A stretch of DNA of 64,000 nucleotides from Pseudomonas cremoricolorata DSM 17059 = NBRC 16634 (GTDB taxonomy: Bacteria; Pseudomonadota; Gammaproteobacteria; Pseudomonadales; Pseudomonadaceae): positions 124,001-188,000 of the forward strand of contig NZ_AUEA01000003.1 of NCBI RefSeq assembly GCF_000425745.1, given 5' to 3'. Below the pieces are notes generated by a model. That model saw only the letters and a list, made by a program, of their open reading frames with translations, was not told where the DNA came from and made no database searches. Shown here piece after piece: positions 50,606 through 58,369 of this stretch; position 1 is the stretch's first letter, and every line of letters begins with the position of its first letter. The translations under genes and the position numbers were made by a program.

Positions 50606-50958
50606 GGGGAGCCTAAGCTCCCCTCAAAGTCGATTGCCTGCTCTTTTTATTGTTCGTGACGCGCCGATTGTTGTTTTTGTTGGCGTGTCCGGGTGGAGCG
50701 GTGGCCCCCATCCGGGGCACAAGAGCAAACGTATTTTTTTGAGCGCTGACGGGCATTCATCATTGCTGATCCAACCGTGGCTGCCGCTACCTGAGGGTAG
50801 TTTTGTTGTTCTGTGCCAGGCTGCGGGGCTGTGACCCCGGGAAAACCCTTCTACTTCAAAAAGATCTGCTTGCTACGCTTCTGCCGTGTTGTTCTTGTTA
50901 TGTCAGAACCGTTATCTGTTGTTTTTATTGGGTGAGGCATTTGTTGTTCTTGTTATGC
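50591..50958 (-). ncRNA. crcY: CrcY-type small RNA (Crc/Hfq-sequestering)
   Basis: On the minus strand this interval carries six A-rich AAnAAnAA-type motifs, for example AACAAGAACAACA (50954-50941 and near 50899-50889), AATAAAAACAACA, AACAAAAACAACAA and AACAATAA. These are the Hfq/Crc targets of CrcZ/CrcY RNAs, which relieve catabolite repression. In P. putida, CrcY lies between mvaB-like and mgtC-like genes, as here. A sigma-54 promoter and CbrB-like sites stand upstream, and a hairpin (50604-50625) ends it. Both ends are estimates; the 3' end is placed from the hairpin and a known length near 368 nt. Confidence 0.85.
50604..50625 (-). terminator. Hairpin at the crcY 3' end
   Basis: The perfect stem GAGGGGAGC / GCTCCCCTC has a four-base loop. 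Downstream on the minus strand the sequence becomes pyrimidine-rich (CTTCTTCCTTTTTC further on). It also lies at the stop of the convergent mgtC-like gene, so it may serve both transcripts. Confidence 0.6.
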
Positions 50959-50967
50959 AGGAATACA

Positions 50968-50984
50968 TAGCAGGTGGCGTGCCA
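50968..50984 (-). promoter_or_regulatory. Sigma-54 promoter of crcY
   Basis: The minus-strand sequence TGGCACGCCACCTGCTA has the invariant GG (-24) and GC (-12) separated by exactly 10 bases, close to the TGGCAC-N5-TTGC consensus. It points into the A-rich RNA region. A start near 50958 is expected. Confidence 0.85.
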
Positions 50985-51066
50985 ACTTTTAAGAATCCTT
51001 TAAAATCAACAGGTTATGGTTTGCGTGCGACATTTTGCCTCGGTGAATTCTGTCGATTTGTTTCCC

Positions 51067-51106
51067 TGTTACCCGATTTTTCGCTGGAAATTGGGGTGGG
51101 GTAACA
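51067..51106 (-). promoter_or_regulatory. CbrB-like upstream activating sites for crcY
   Basis: The inverted pair TGTTACCC (51067-51074) and GGGTAACA (51099-51106) lies about 110-150 bases upstream of the expected crcY start. Sigma-54 promoters need an enhancer-bound activator at such a distance, and CbrB activates crcZ and crcY in Pseudomonas. Confidence 0.65.
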
Positions 51107-51142
51107 CTTCCCGAAACACATCGGTGCACGCGGTGCACCTTT

Positions 51143-52042
51143 TCAGCCGCCGGTGCGCGCCCGCGCGACCCGTGAACCGCTGACGCGACCGAGCACCGCG
51201 CTGATGCGGTGCCCGGCGGCTATCAGCAGGTCGAGGTCGATACCGGTTTCCACCCCCAGGCCCTGCAACAGGTACACGAGGTCTTCGGTGGCCACGTTGC
51301 CGGTGGCGCCCTTGGCATACGGGCAGCCGCCGAGCCCGGCCACCGAGCTGTCGAATACCCCGATACCCTCCAGCAAGCTGGCATACACATTGGCTACGGC
51401 CTGGCCATAGGTGTCGTGGAAATGCCCGGCCAGTTGTGAGCGCGGCACCCGGGCACCGACCACCTCGAACAGGCGTCGAGTGGCGCCGGCGGTGCCGGTG
51501 CCCAACGTGTCACCCAGCGACACCTGGTAACACCCCATGGCCATCAGCGCCTCGGCCACCGGCGCCACTTCTTCGGCACGCACCTCACCCTGGTAGGGGC
51601 AACCGAGCACGCACGAGACATACCCGCGCACCCGTACACCCTCGGCTTGGGCGCGCGCCATGATCGGTTCGAAGCGTTGCAGGCTCTGCTGGATCGAGCA
51701 GTTGATGTTGCGCTGGGAAAACGCCTCGCTGGCGGAGGCGAACACCGCCACTTCACGCACGCCGGCGGCCAGGGCGTCTTCCAGCCCACGCAGGTTTGGC
51801 GCCAGTGCGGCATAGGTCACCCCCGGGCGCGGCGTCAGCCCGGCGAACACCTCGGCAGAGCCGGCCATCTGCGGTACCCACTTGGGCGAGACGAAGCTGC
51901 CCACCTCGATGTAGCTCAGGCCGGCGGCGGCGAGGTCATCGACCAGGCGTACCTTGTCGGCCACGCTGATCGGCTGGGCTTCGTTCTGCAAGCCGTCGCG
52001 CGGCCCGACTTCCACCAGTTGCACAGAGCGCGGCAGTGACAT
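51143..52042 (-). CDS. mvaB: Hydroxymethylglutaryl-CoA lyase
   Basis: A 299-residue TIM-barrel lyase that splits HMG-CoA into acetoacetate and acetyl-CoA, the last step of leucine breakdown. Visible are EVGPRDGLQNE (catalytic Arg/Asp), the metal-binding AGHFHDTYGQA, and the signature GLGGCPYAKGATGNVATED with the catalytic Cys. AAGGA precedes the ATG. It is 18 bases downstream of the LiuR-like regulator gene, as an operon. The rest of the liu cluster is not here. Confidence 0.96.
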   Translation of the reverse strand: MSLPRSVQLVEVGPRDGLQNEAQPISVADKVRLVDDLAAAGLSYIEVGSFVSPKWVPQMAGSAEVFAGLTPRPGVTYAALAPNLRGLEDALAAGVREVAVFASASEAFSQRNINCSIQQSLQRFEPIMARAQAEGVRVRGYVSCVLGCPYQGEVRAEEVAPVAEALMAMGCYQVSLGDTLGTGTAGATRRLFEVVGARVPRSQLAGHFHDTYGQAVANVYASLLEGIGVFDSSVAGLGGCPYAKGATGNVATEDLVYLLQGLGVETGIDLDLLIAAGHRISAVLGRVSGSRVARARTGG

Positions 52043-52060
52043 GGCGTGGTTCCTTGGGCA

Positions 52061-52462
52061 TCAAGCAATGGAAGAGGGGGCATCGCTGGCGCTGGCCAAG
52101 GCCTGCTCGCAGCGTTCCTGGGCGGTGTCCAGCTCAAGGTGCATCTGCTGGATGTCGAGCATCTGCTGTTCGAGTTGCGCGCGCCGCTCGGCAATTTTCG
52201 CCAGCATGCTGTGCAACTGGCGGGTGTTACCGCCGCTTGGGTCGTACAGGCTGATCAGGTCGCGGCACTCGGCGAGCGAGAAACCAATGCGCTTGCCGCG
52301 CAGAATCAGCTTCAAGGTGACTTTGTCGCGGGCGCTGTAGATGCGCTCAAGACCACGCCGCTCGGGGCTGATCAAGCCCTGTTCCTCGTAGAAGCGGATG
52401 GCGCGGGTGGTGATGTCCAGCTCGCGGGAAAGGTCGGAAATGCTGTAGGTCGGGTGGCTCAT
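52061..52462 (-). CDS. liuR: MerR-family regulator, LiuR-like
   Basis: A 133-residue MerR protein. The helix-turn-helix is SISDLSRELDITTRAIRFYEEQGLI, with a dimerisation helix and no metal-binding cysteine cluster. Operon position ahead of mvaB and a LiuR-type operator upstream indicate the regulator of leucine/isovalerate breakdown. The ATG at 52462 is preferred over the longer frame. The name rests on context. Confidence 0.88.
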   Translation of the reverse strand: MSHPTYSISDLSRELDITTRAIRFYEEQGLISPERRGLERIYSARDKVTLKLILRGKRIGFSLAECRDLISLYDPSGGNTRQLHSMLAKIAERRAQLEQQMLDIQQMHLELDTAQERCEQALASASDAPSSIA

Positions 52463-52501
52463 GGTCAGGCTCGCAGGGAAGGGCTGCACGGCGTAGCCGC
52501 C

Positions 52502-52531
52502 ACGCTACTGCCAGCCTTACGTAAACGTCAA
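52502..52531 (-). promoter_or_regulatory. LiuR-type promoter/operator
   Basis: The plus strand reads TTACGTAAACGTCAA (52517-52531), matching the palindrome-like LiuR motif. On the minus strand this gives -35 TTGACG (52531-52526) and, 18 bases on, the -10-like TAGCGT (52507-52502). It lies 40-69 bases upstream of the liuR ATG, so autoregulation is likely. Confidence 0.65.
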
Positions 52532-52711
52532 GCTGAGCTGACTTGAGCGTTCATATGAATAACCCCATGGCATTACACCGTTGGTATTGACCCATTGCCT
52601 GGCAACCTTCTGCCAACGGTTGAACATTCCTGTGGAACGACTGCCGCCGATTGCTCTCATAAGAGTCAGACTCGGCCACCCAGGCCTGCTGAACACGATG
52701 GTCTGTATGAG

Positions 52712-54883
52712 ATGACTTCTTTACCCGACGGCGCCGTAGAGCGCCGCAAAGCTGATTCCCCTGGCTTCTTGCGTGAGGGCGGGACAGTTGCAACCTTGCT
52801 TCAGACACTCGACTGGTCGAACTCGCCGCTGAGCGCTCCCGATCAGTGGTCTGCCAGTTTGCAGACAGTGATGGCCACGATTCTGCCAGCCAAGGCGCAG
52901 ATCGTGCTGTTCTGGGGGCCGGAGTACATCGCCTTGTACAACGATGCCTACGCCCCGACCATCGGCGCCAAGCATCCCAAGGCCCTCGGACGCCCTGCTC
53001 AAGAAAACTGGAGCGAGCTGTGGGACGACCTCGAGCCGCTGCTGCGCGGTGTGCGCGAGACCGGCGAGACCTTCTCGGCCCACGACCGGCCTTTCTATAT
53101 AGAACGGCGCGGCCTGGGTGAGACGGCCTGGTTCGATGTGTCCTATTCGCCAGTGCGTGAGGCCGATGGCAGCGTCGGCGGTATTTTGTGCATCGTCACC
53201 GAAACCACCGAGCGGGTGCAGTTCGAGCGCCGTCAGGCGTTTTTGCTGGAGCTCGGCCGGACCCTGCCGGCGCTGCGCGATGCGGCGCAGATCGAGGCGC
53301 TGGCGGTCAGTCGACTGGGTGAGTACCTGGGCGCCTCGCGGGTGTTCTTCGCCCAGGACCTGGGCGATGCCAGGCAGTTCGTCATCGAGCACCAGTGGCT
53401 CGACGGCGCGCCGTCGATGGCCGGCCAGCACGCCTACGCCCGCTTCGGCGAGCGGCTGCACGAACGGCTCAGCGCAGGCGAGCGGATACTCGGTGATTTC
53501 GCCGCCGGCGAGCAGGCCGATCTCTGCGCAAGCCTGTTGCTGCCCGTGGCCGGTGGCAGTGGTCTGGAAGTCACCCTGGCGGTGCACTTCCATACCCCAC
53601 ATGCGTTTCTCGAAGATGAATGCCTGCTGATCGAGGAAACCGCCAAGCTGGCCTGGTCGGCCATCACCCATGCCCGCGCCGAGGCCAGCCTGGTCGCCCT
53701 CAACGCCAGCCTCGAGCAGCGCGTGGCCAGCGTGCTGGCCCAGCGTGAAGCGTCGCTGGTGCAGCTGCATGAAGCGCGCAAGATGGAAATGATCGGCCAG
53801 CTCACTGGCGGCATCGCCCACGACTTCAACAACATGCTCACGCCGATCATCGCCTCGATGGAGCTGGTGCAGCGGCGGCTGCCGGATGACCGTTCGCAGC
53901 GCCTGGTCAACAGCGCCCTGCAGGCGGCCGATCGGGCCCGCACCCTGGTCGGTCGGCTGCTCACCTTCGCTCGCCGGCAGACCCTCAAGCCGCAGGTGGT
54001 GAGCCTGGCCGAGCTGATCGATGACATGCGCGAACTGATCGCCCGCTCGCTGGGCCCGACCATCGCTGTGCAGGTCGCGGTCGACGCGGACTTGCCTGGG
54101 GTGGTCATCGATCCGGGGCAACTGGAACTGGCGCTGCTCAATCTGGTGGTCAACGCGCGCGACGCGATGCCCGAGGGTGGGCGTGTGCAGATTCGCGCAG
54201 GTGTAGCCGATGAAAGCACCGCGCGTCCCGCCGGCATCGTCGCCGGTCAGGTGATCTGGCTGCAGGTCGCAGACAACGGCTGTGGCATGGACGAAAGCGT
54301 TCTGGCGCGTTGCTTCGAGCCGTTCTATTCAACCAAGGCGGTGGGCCAGGGCACAGGCCTCGGGCTGCCGATGGTGCAGGGCCTGGCGGTGCAGTCCGGC
54401 GGTGGCTTTACCGTGCGCTCGCGGCTGCGCCAGGGCACTGAGGCGACCCTATGGCTGCCGGCAAGTGAAGCGCCAACGCTGCCCCGCGAGAGTGACGTGC
54501 AACTGTCGCCGACCGCCTTGTGCAGTGCCCACGTGCTGCTGGTCGACGACGAAGACATGGTTCGCCAGGCCACCGCGCTGCAGCTGCGTGACCTCGGCTA
54601 CCAGGTCACCGAAGCGCAGAGCGCCGCGCAGGCGCTGCAGCTGATCGATCAAGGCCTGGCGCTGGATCTGCTGGTCACCGATCAGGTCATGGCAGAAACC
54701 ACCGGCGCCGAGCTGGCGCAGCAGTTGCGCCAGCGCATGGCCGACCTGCCGGTGCTGATCATCACCGGCTACGCCAACCTCAGCCCCGCCGAACTGCACG
54801 GCTTCGAAGTGCTGCGCAAACCGTTCCGCCGCGCCGAGCTGGCGCACAGTCTGGCGCGGTTGCAAGAGCTGAAGCTGGGCTAG
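52712..54883 (+). CDS. PAS-GAF hybrid histidine kinase
   Basis: A 723-residue soluble sensor. The PAS-like domain (~45-170, IVLFWGPEYIALYNDAYAP) is followed by GAF (~180-320), HisKA with His370 (GQLTGGIAHDFNNML), an ATPase domain (LVVNARDAM, DNGCGMD, GTGLGLPMVQG) and a C-terminal receiver (LLVDDEDM, the phosphorylated Asp in LVTDQVM, Lys in LRKPF). It has no membrane helices, so it senses a cytoplasmic or diffusible cue such as light or redox. The ATG at 52712 has a weak Shine-Dalgarno. No partner gene is adjacent. Confidence 0.9.
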   Translation: MTSLPDGAVERRKADSPGFLREGGTVATLLQTLDWSNSPLSAPDQWSASLQTVMATILPAKAQIVLFWGPEYIALYNDAYAPTIGAKHPKALGRPAQENWSELWDDLEPLLRGVRETGETFSAHDRPFYIERRGLGETAWFDVSYSPVREADGSVGGILCIVTETTERVQFERRQAFLLELGRTLPALRDAAQIEALAVSRLGEYLGASRVFFAQDLGDARQFVIEHQWLDGAPSMAGQHAYARFGERLHERLSAGERILGDFAAGEQADLCASLLLPVAGGSGLEVTLAVHFHTPHAFLEDECLLIEETAKLAWSAITHARAEASLVALNASLEQRVASVLAQREASLVQLHEARKMEMIGQLTGGIAHDFNNMLTPIIASMELVQRRLPDDRSQRLVNSALQAADRARTLVGRLLTFARRQTLKPQVVSLAELIDDMRELIARSLGPTIAVQVAVDADLPGVVIDPGQLELALLNLVVNARDAMPEGGRVQIRAGVADESTARPAGIVAGQVIWLQVADNGCGMDESVLARCFEPFYSTKAVGQGTGLGLPMVQGLAVQSGGGFTVRSRLRQGTEATLWLPASEAPTLPRESDVQLSPTALCSAHVLLVDDEDMVRQATALQLRDLGYQVTEAQSAAQALQLIDQGLALDLLVTDQVMAETTGAELAQQLRQRMADLPVLIITGYANLSPAELHGFEVLRKPFRRAELAHSLARLQELKLG

Positions 54884-54970
54884 GGGCCGGGGCCTGCTGC
54901 CACGCAGCACGGTCTTGAGCCGCGAAAGCGCGTCGATTGATCACCTCCTGGGCCAAACGGAGGCAAGCCC

Positions 54971-55615
54971 CTACAGCAACGCCCACAAGCGCTCATCGGT
55001 GAAATCATCGATCACCAGTTGCGCCCCGGCTTCGCGCAGCCGTTGCGGGGTCTGGGTGGTGGCAAGCGCAACTGTGTAGATGCCCGCCGCACTGGCGGCG
55101 GCGACGCCGGGCAGGGAGTCTTCGAAGGCCAGCGCCTGTTCGGCCTGTGCTCCCAGGCGCTGCAGGCCGGTGAGGTAGGGCAGTGGGTCGGGTTTGGCGC
55201 GGGCCAGTTCTTCGGCCACCAGCACATGCTCGAAAGCATCACCCAGGCCCATGGCACTGAGCATGTGCTCGGCGTTCAGCCGCGGCGCGTTGGTCACCAC
55301 GCACAGCCCCATGTGCTGGCTGCGAGCATGTTCCAGTACGCGCAGCAGCCCCGGCATGGGCTGCAACTGCGGCGTCCGCTCGCGGAACAAGGCTTCCTTG
55401 CGCTCTGCCAGGGCCTGGCGCTGGCCAGCACTCAAGGCGGGGAACAAATCTGCGAACAGCTCGGTATTGGCTCGGCCACTGACCTTGGCGTCGAACTCGG
55501 CCTGGCTCAGTTGCCGGCCATCGTGTTCGTGCAGCAACTCACGGAAGGCTTGCAGGTGCAGGGTGTCAGTGTCGGTGAGGGTTCCGTCGAGGTCGAACAA
55601 CAACGCGCAGGGCAT
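54971..55615 (-). CDS. HAD-superfamily phosphatase, beta-phosphoglucomutase/Gph-like
   Basis: A 214-residue HAD hydrolase. Motif I is FDLDGTLTDTD, motif II is VVTNA, motif III is AKPDPLPYL, and motif IV is AFEDSLPGVAAA. A helical cap lies at ~20-85. It probably removes phosphate from a small sugar phosphate; the exact substrate is unknown. It is divergent from lexA2, 100 bases apart. Confidence 0.92.
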   Translation of the reverse strand: MPCALLFDLDGTLTDTDTLHLQAFRELLHEHDGRQLSQAEFDAKVSGRANTELFADLFPALSAGQRQALAERKEALFRERTPQLQPMPGLLRVLEHARSQHMGLCVVTNAPRLNAEHMLSAMGLGDAFEHVLVAEELARAKPDPLPYLTGLQRLGAQAEQALAFEDSLPGVAAASAAGIYTVALATTQTPQRLREAGAQLVIDDFTDERLWALL

Positions 55616-55700
55616 GCAGGCTCCAGGGGAATGATCGCTAAGCGCGCCATGATACCCACCTTGGCCGATGAACAGGGCTATTCAGCGAGTACGGAAAAGA

Positions 55701-55712
55701 GTACAAATGTGC
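55701..55712. promoter_or_regulatory. LexA2 box
   Basis: GTAC-AAAT-GTGC is an exact match to the GTAC-N4-GTGC operator described for LexA2 of P. putida. It ends three bases before the chosen lexA2 ATG, where it would cover the ribosome-binding region. Another GTAC half lies at 55689-55692. Confidence 0.85.
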
Positions 55713-55715
55713 TCC

Positions 55716-56324
55716 ATGGATACCTTGACCCCCAAACGCCGGGCGATCCTCGAGTTCATTCGCGAGCGCATCGCCGACCACAACCAGCCGCCAAGCCTGG
55801 CCGATATCGCCACGCGCTTCGGTTTCGCCTCGCGCAGTGTCGCGCGCAAGCACGTCAGCGCCTTGAGCGAGGCGGGTTATATCGATGTCACGCCCAATCA
55901 GGCCCGCGGCATCCGCCTGGCCAATGCCCTGCGGCGTCCCGAATTGCTGGAGCTGCCGGTGCTCGGTCGGGTCGCCGCCGGTGCGCCGATCGGCCCTGAT
56001 CTGGACATCCACGAGCAACTGCTGATCGACCCGAGCCTGTTCCGCCGCACCCCGGACTACCTGCTCAAGGTGCGCGGCGACTCGATGATCGGCGACGGCA
56101 TCCTCGATGGCGACCTGGTCGGCATCCGTCAGCAGGGCGAAGCCCATGACGGGCAGATCGTCGTCGCCCGCCTCGATGGCGAGGTCACCATCAAGCGCTT
56201 GCAGCGCAGTGCCGAGGGCTACCGGCTGATGCCGCGCAACCCGGCCTATGCCCCGATCGAGGTCGGCGCCGACCGCGAACTGGTCATCGAAGGGGTGTTC
56301 TGCGGTCTGGTGAGGCGCGACTGA
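55716..56324 (+). CDS. lexA2: LexA2-type SOS repressor
   Basis: A 202-residue LexA-family repressor. The winged helix is SLADIATRFGFASRSVARKHVSAL, the self-cleavage site is RVAAGAP (Ala88-Gly89), and the catalytic Ser123 (GDSMIGDG) and Lys160 (VTIKRL) are present. DNA damage via RecA triggers self-cleavage and releases the downstream mutagenesis genes. The ATG at 55716 is chosen; an in-frame ATG at 55707 lies within the operator. Its stop overlaps imuA by one base (TGATG). Confidence 0.93.
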   Translation: MDTLTPKRRAILEFIRERIADHNQPPSLADIATRFGFASRSVARKHVSALSEAGYIDVTPNQARGIRLANALRRPELLELPVLGRVAAGAPIGPDLDIHEQLLIDPSLFRRTPDYLLKVRGDSMIGDGILDGDLVGIRQQGEAHDGQIVVARLDGEVTIKRLQRSAEGYRLMPRNPAYAPIEVGADRELVIEGVFCGLVRRD

Positions 56325-56947
56325 TGGGCGCGGTGGTCGATCTCGAGCGTCTGCTCGAACAACGCCAGGTCTGGCGCGGTAGGCAGACGCAGGTTCGACC
56401 CCAGGGGCTGCAACCGACCGGCCACGCCCAGCTCGATCAGCAATTGCCTGAAGGCGGCTGGCCGGTGGCGGCGCTCAGTGAACTGCTGCTGGCCAGCGCC
56501 GGCTGCGGGGAATTGCACCTGCTCTGGCCAACCCTGGCCCGGCTTACCAGCGAGCGACAACGGGTGGTGCTGGTCGCGCCGCCGTTCATTCCCTATGCCC
56601 CGGCGTGGCTTGCCGCAGGCGTCGACCTGCGCTGGCTGGCGGTGATCGACGCCTCGGCGCAAGAGGTGTTGTGGGCTGCCGAGCAGTGTTTGCGGTCGGG
56701 CAGTTGCGCGGCGGTACTGTGCTGGCCAGCCCAGGCCGACGACCGTGCCCTGCGCCGCTTGCAGGTGGCCGCGCAAACCGGCAACGCCCTGGGCATCGCC
56801 TGCCGGCCATTGCAGGCCGCGGGCAATCCGTCGCCTGCGGCGCTGCGCATCGCCATCGATGCGCGCCCAGCGCAGTGGCGGGTGCTCAAGTGCCGGGGTG
56901 GGCAGGCGCCCAGCACGCCGCTGGCCCGTCCCCGGCAGGGCAGATGA
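56324..56947 (+). CDS. imuA: ImuA (SulA/RecA-like) mutagenesis protein
   Basis: A 207-residue protein of the ImuA/SulA-like family, distantly RecA-like. Segments include LPEGGWPVAALSELLLAS, LHLLWPTLARLTSERQRVVLVAPPFIPYAPAWLAAG and a basic, probably flexible tail (STPLARPRQGR). ImuA binds RecA and ImuB in the mutasome. It starts in the TGATG overlap with lexA2, three bases separate it from imuB, and all four genes form one SOS operon. Confidence 0.93.
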   Translation: MGAVVDLERLLEQRQVWRGRQTQVRPQGLQPTGHAQLDQQLPEGGWPVAALSELLLASAGCGELHLLWPTLARLTSERQRVVLVAPPFIPYAPAWLAAGVDLRWLAVIDASAQEVLWAAEQCLRSGSCAAVLCWPAQADDRALRRLQVAAQTGNALGIACRPLQAAGNPSPAALRIAIDARPAQWRVLKCRGGQAPSTPLARPRQGR

Positions 56948-56950
56948 CCG

Positions 56951-58369
56951 ATGCTCTGGGCCTGTATCGTCCTGCCGCAACTGGCACTGGACACGGTGCT
57001 GCGCGACCGCGACGACCCGCACACGCCGCTGGTGCTGCTCGGCGGCCCGACGCAGCGGCGGGTCCTGCAAGCGGTCAATGGCGCCGCGGCAGCGCTGGGC
57101 CTGCGGGCCGGGCAGAGCCTGACTGCCGCGCGTGCCCTGGCCGACGGTTTCAACTGCGTCGAGGCTGATCCGGCGCGCATCGAGCAGGTCGAGCAGATGC
57201 TCGCCGCCTGGGCCTACGGCTACAGCGCCCAGGTCAGCCTGCATTATCCGCGCACGCTGTTGCTGGAAGTGGGCTCAAGCCTGCAACTGTTCGGCAGCTG
57301 GGCGCAGGTACAGGCGCGCATGCGCGAACAGTTGCAGGGCTTTGGCTTGCGCCAGCGCATCGTCCTGGCGGCCAACCCAGTGGCGGCGCGCATGCTCGCC
57401 AACGCCCATGACGGGCTGGCCGTGACCACGCCCGAGCAGACTCGCGCGGCGCTGGCACAGTTGCCGATCGAGCGCAGTGGCTTGCCCGGTGAAGTGGCCG
57501 AAGCGTTCGCCCGCATGGGCCTGCGCCGTGTGCAGCAGGTGCTGGAGTTGCCGCGCGAGGCCTTGGCCCGACGCTTCCCTGCCAGTGTGCAACTGCATCT
57601 GGATCAACTGCTCGGGCTGCGCCGCCTGCCCTTGGCCTTCTATGAGCCGCCACAGCGCTTCGATGCCTTCGTGGAGCTGAACTTCGATGTCGAATCGCAT
57701 GAGGCGCTGCTGTTTCCATTGCGCCGGCTGATCGCTGACCTGGCAGTGTTTCTGCTCGGCCGCGATTGCGGGGTGCAGCGGCTTGACCTGCACCTGGAGC
57801 ACGCGCAAGGGCAAAGCACCTTGCTCAAGGTCGGCCTGCTGAGCGCCGAGCGCGATGCCGGCTTGCTGTTCGAACTGGCCCGCGGTCGCCTGGAAGCGCT
57901 GCGCATTCCGGCACCGGTGCGCAAGCTGCGCCTGCAAGTCGATGACCTGCCGCGTTTCGTGCCCAGCCACCAGGGCCTGTTCGACCCGCGCGCGGCCCAG
58001 GCGCAATCCTGGGAGCAACTGCGCGAACGCCTGCGCGCGCGCCTTGGCGATACCGCGGTCAATGGCCTGAGCGTGCATTCCGACCATCGCCCCGAGCAGG
58101 CCTGGCGCAGTGCCGAGGCCGCCCAGGGCCTTGCCCTCGGTCCACTCGCCGGGCAACGCCCGGGCTGGTTGCTGGCTGACCCGCAGAAGCTTGCGCCGAG
58201 CACCTTCACCGTGCTCGGTCAGCCCGAGCGCATCGAGTCGGGTTGGTGGGATGGCAGCGACGTGCGCCGCGACTATTTCCGCATCGAAACCCGCGAAGGG
58301 TTGCGCGGCTGGGCCTACCAGGACATCGCCCAGCCCGGCCAGCTGTGGCTGCAAGGCTGGTTCGCATGA
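56951..58369 (+). CDS. imuB: ImuB, Y-family polymerase-like mutasome protein
   Basis: A 472-residue protein of the DinB/Y-family fold. It begins [19 protein letters not shown], where active polymerases have the catalytic DxD-type residues; these acids are missing, as in other ImuB proteins. It acts as a scaffold that joins DnaE2 to the sliding clamp. The C-terminus ([19 protein letters not shown]) is the ImuB-type tail. Its stop overlaps the dnaE2 ATG by four bases. Confidence 0.93.
   Translation: MLWACIVLPQLALDTVLRDRDDPHTPLVLLGGPTQRRVLQAVNGAAAALGLRAGQSLTAARALADGFNCVEADPARIEQVEQMLAAWAYGYSAQVSLHYPRTLLLEVGSSLQLFGSWAQVQARMREQLQGFGLRQRIVLAANPVAARMLANAHDGLAVTTPEQTRAALAQLPIERSGLPGEVAEAFARMGLRRVQQVLELPREALARRFPASVQLHLDQLLGLRRLPLAFYEPPQRFDAFVELNFDVESHEALLFPLRRLIADLAVFLLGRDCGVQRLDLHLEHAQGQSTLLKVGLLSAERDAGLLFELARGRLEALRIPAPVRKLRLQVDDLPRFVPSHQGLFDPRAAQAQSWEQLRERLRARLGDTAVNGLSVHSDHRPEQAWRSAEAAQGLALGPLAGQRPGWLLADPQKLAPSTFTVLGQPERIESGWWDGSDVRRDYFRIETREGLRGWAYQDIAQPGQLWLQGWFA

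Noticed and set aside
50568..50834. An 88-residue open frame overlapping the end of the mgtC-like gene
   Set aside because: It is out of frame with mgtC, then runs antisense to crcY. No protein features.
50886..51104. A 72-residue open frame (MLFLLCQNRYLLFLLG...) in the gap before mvaB
   Set aside because: It is the antisense of the A-rich crcY RNA and its promoter. The hydrophobic look comes from TTG/TTC-rich antisense codons, and there is no Shine-Dalgarno.
56951..58369. Calling ImuB an active Y-family polymerase
   Set aside because: The catalytic acids expected near the N-terminus are absent, and the operon context is the ImuA-ImuB-DnaE2 mutasome.
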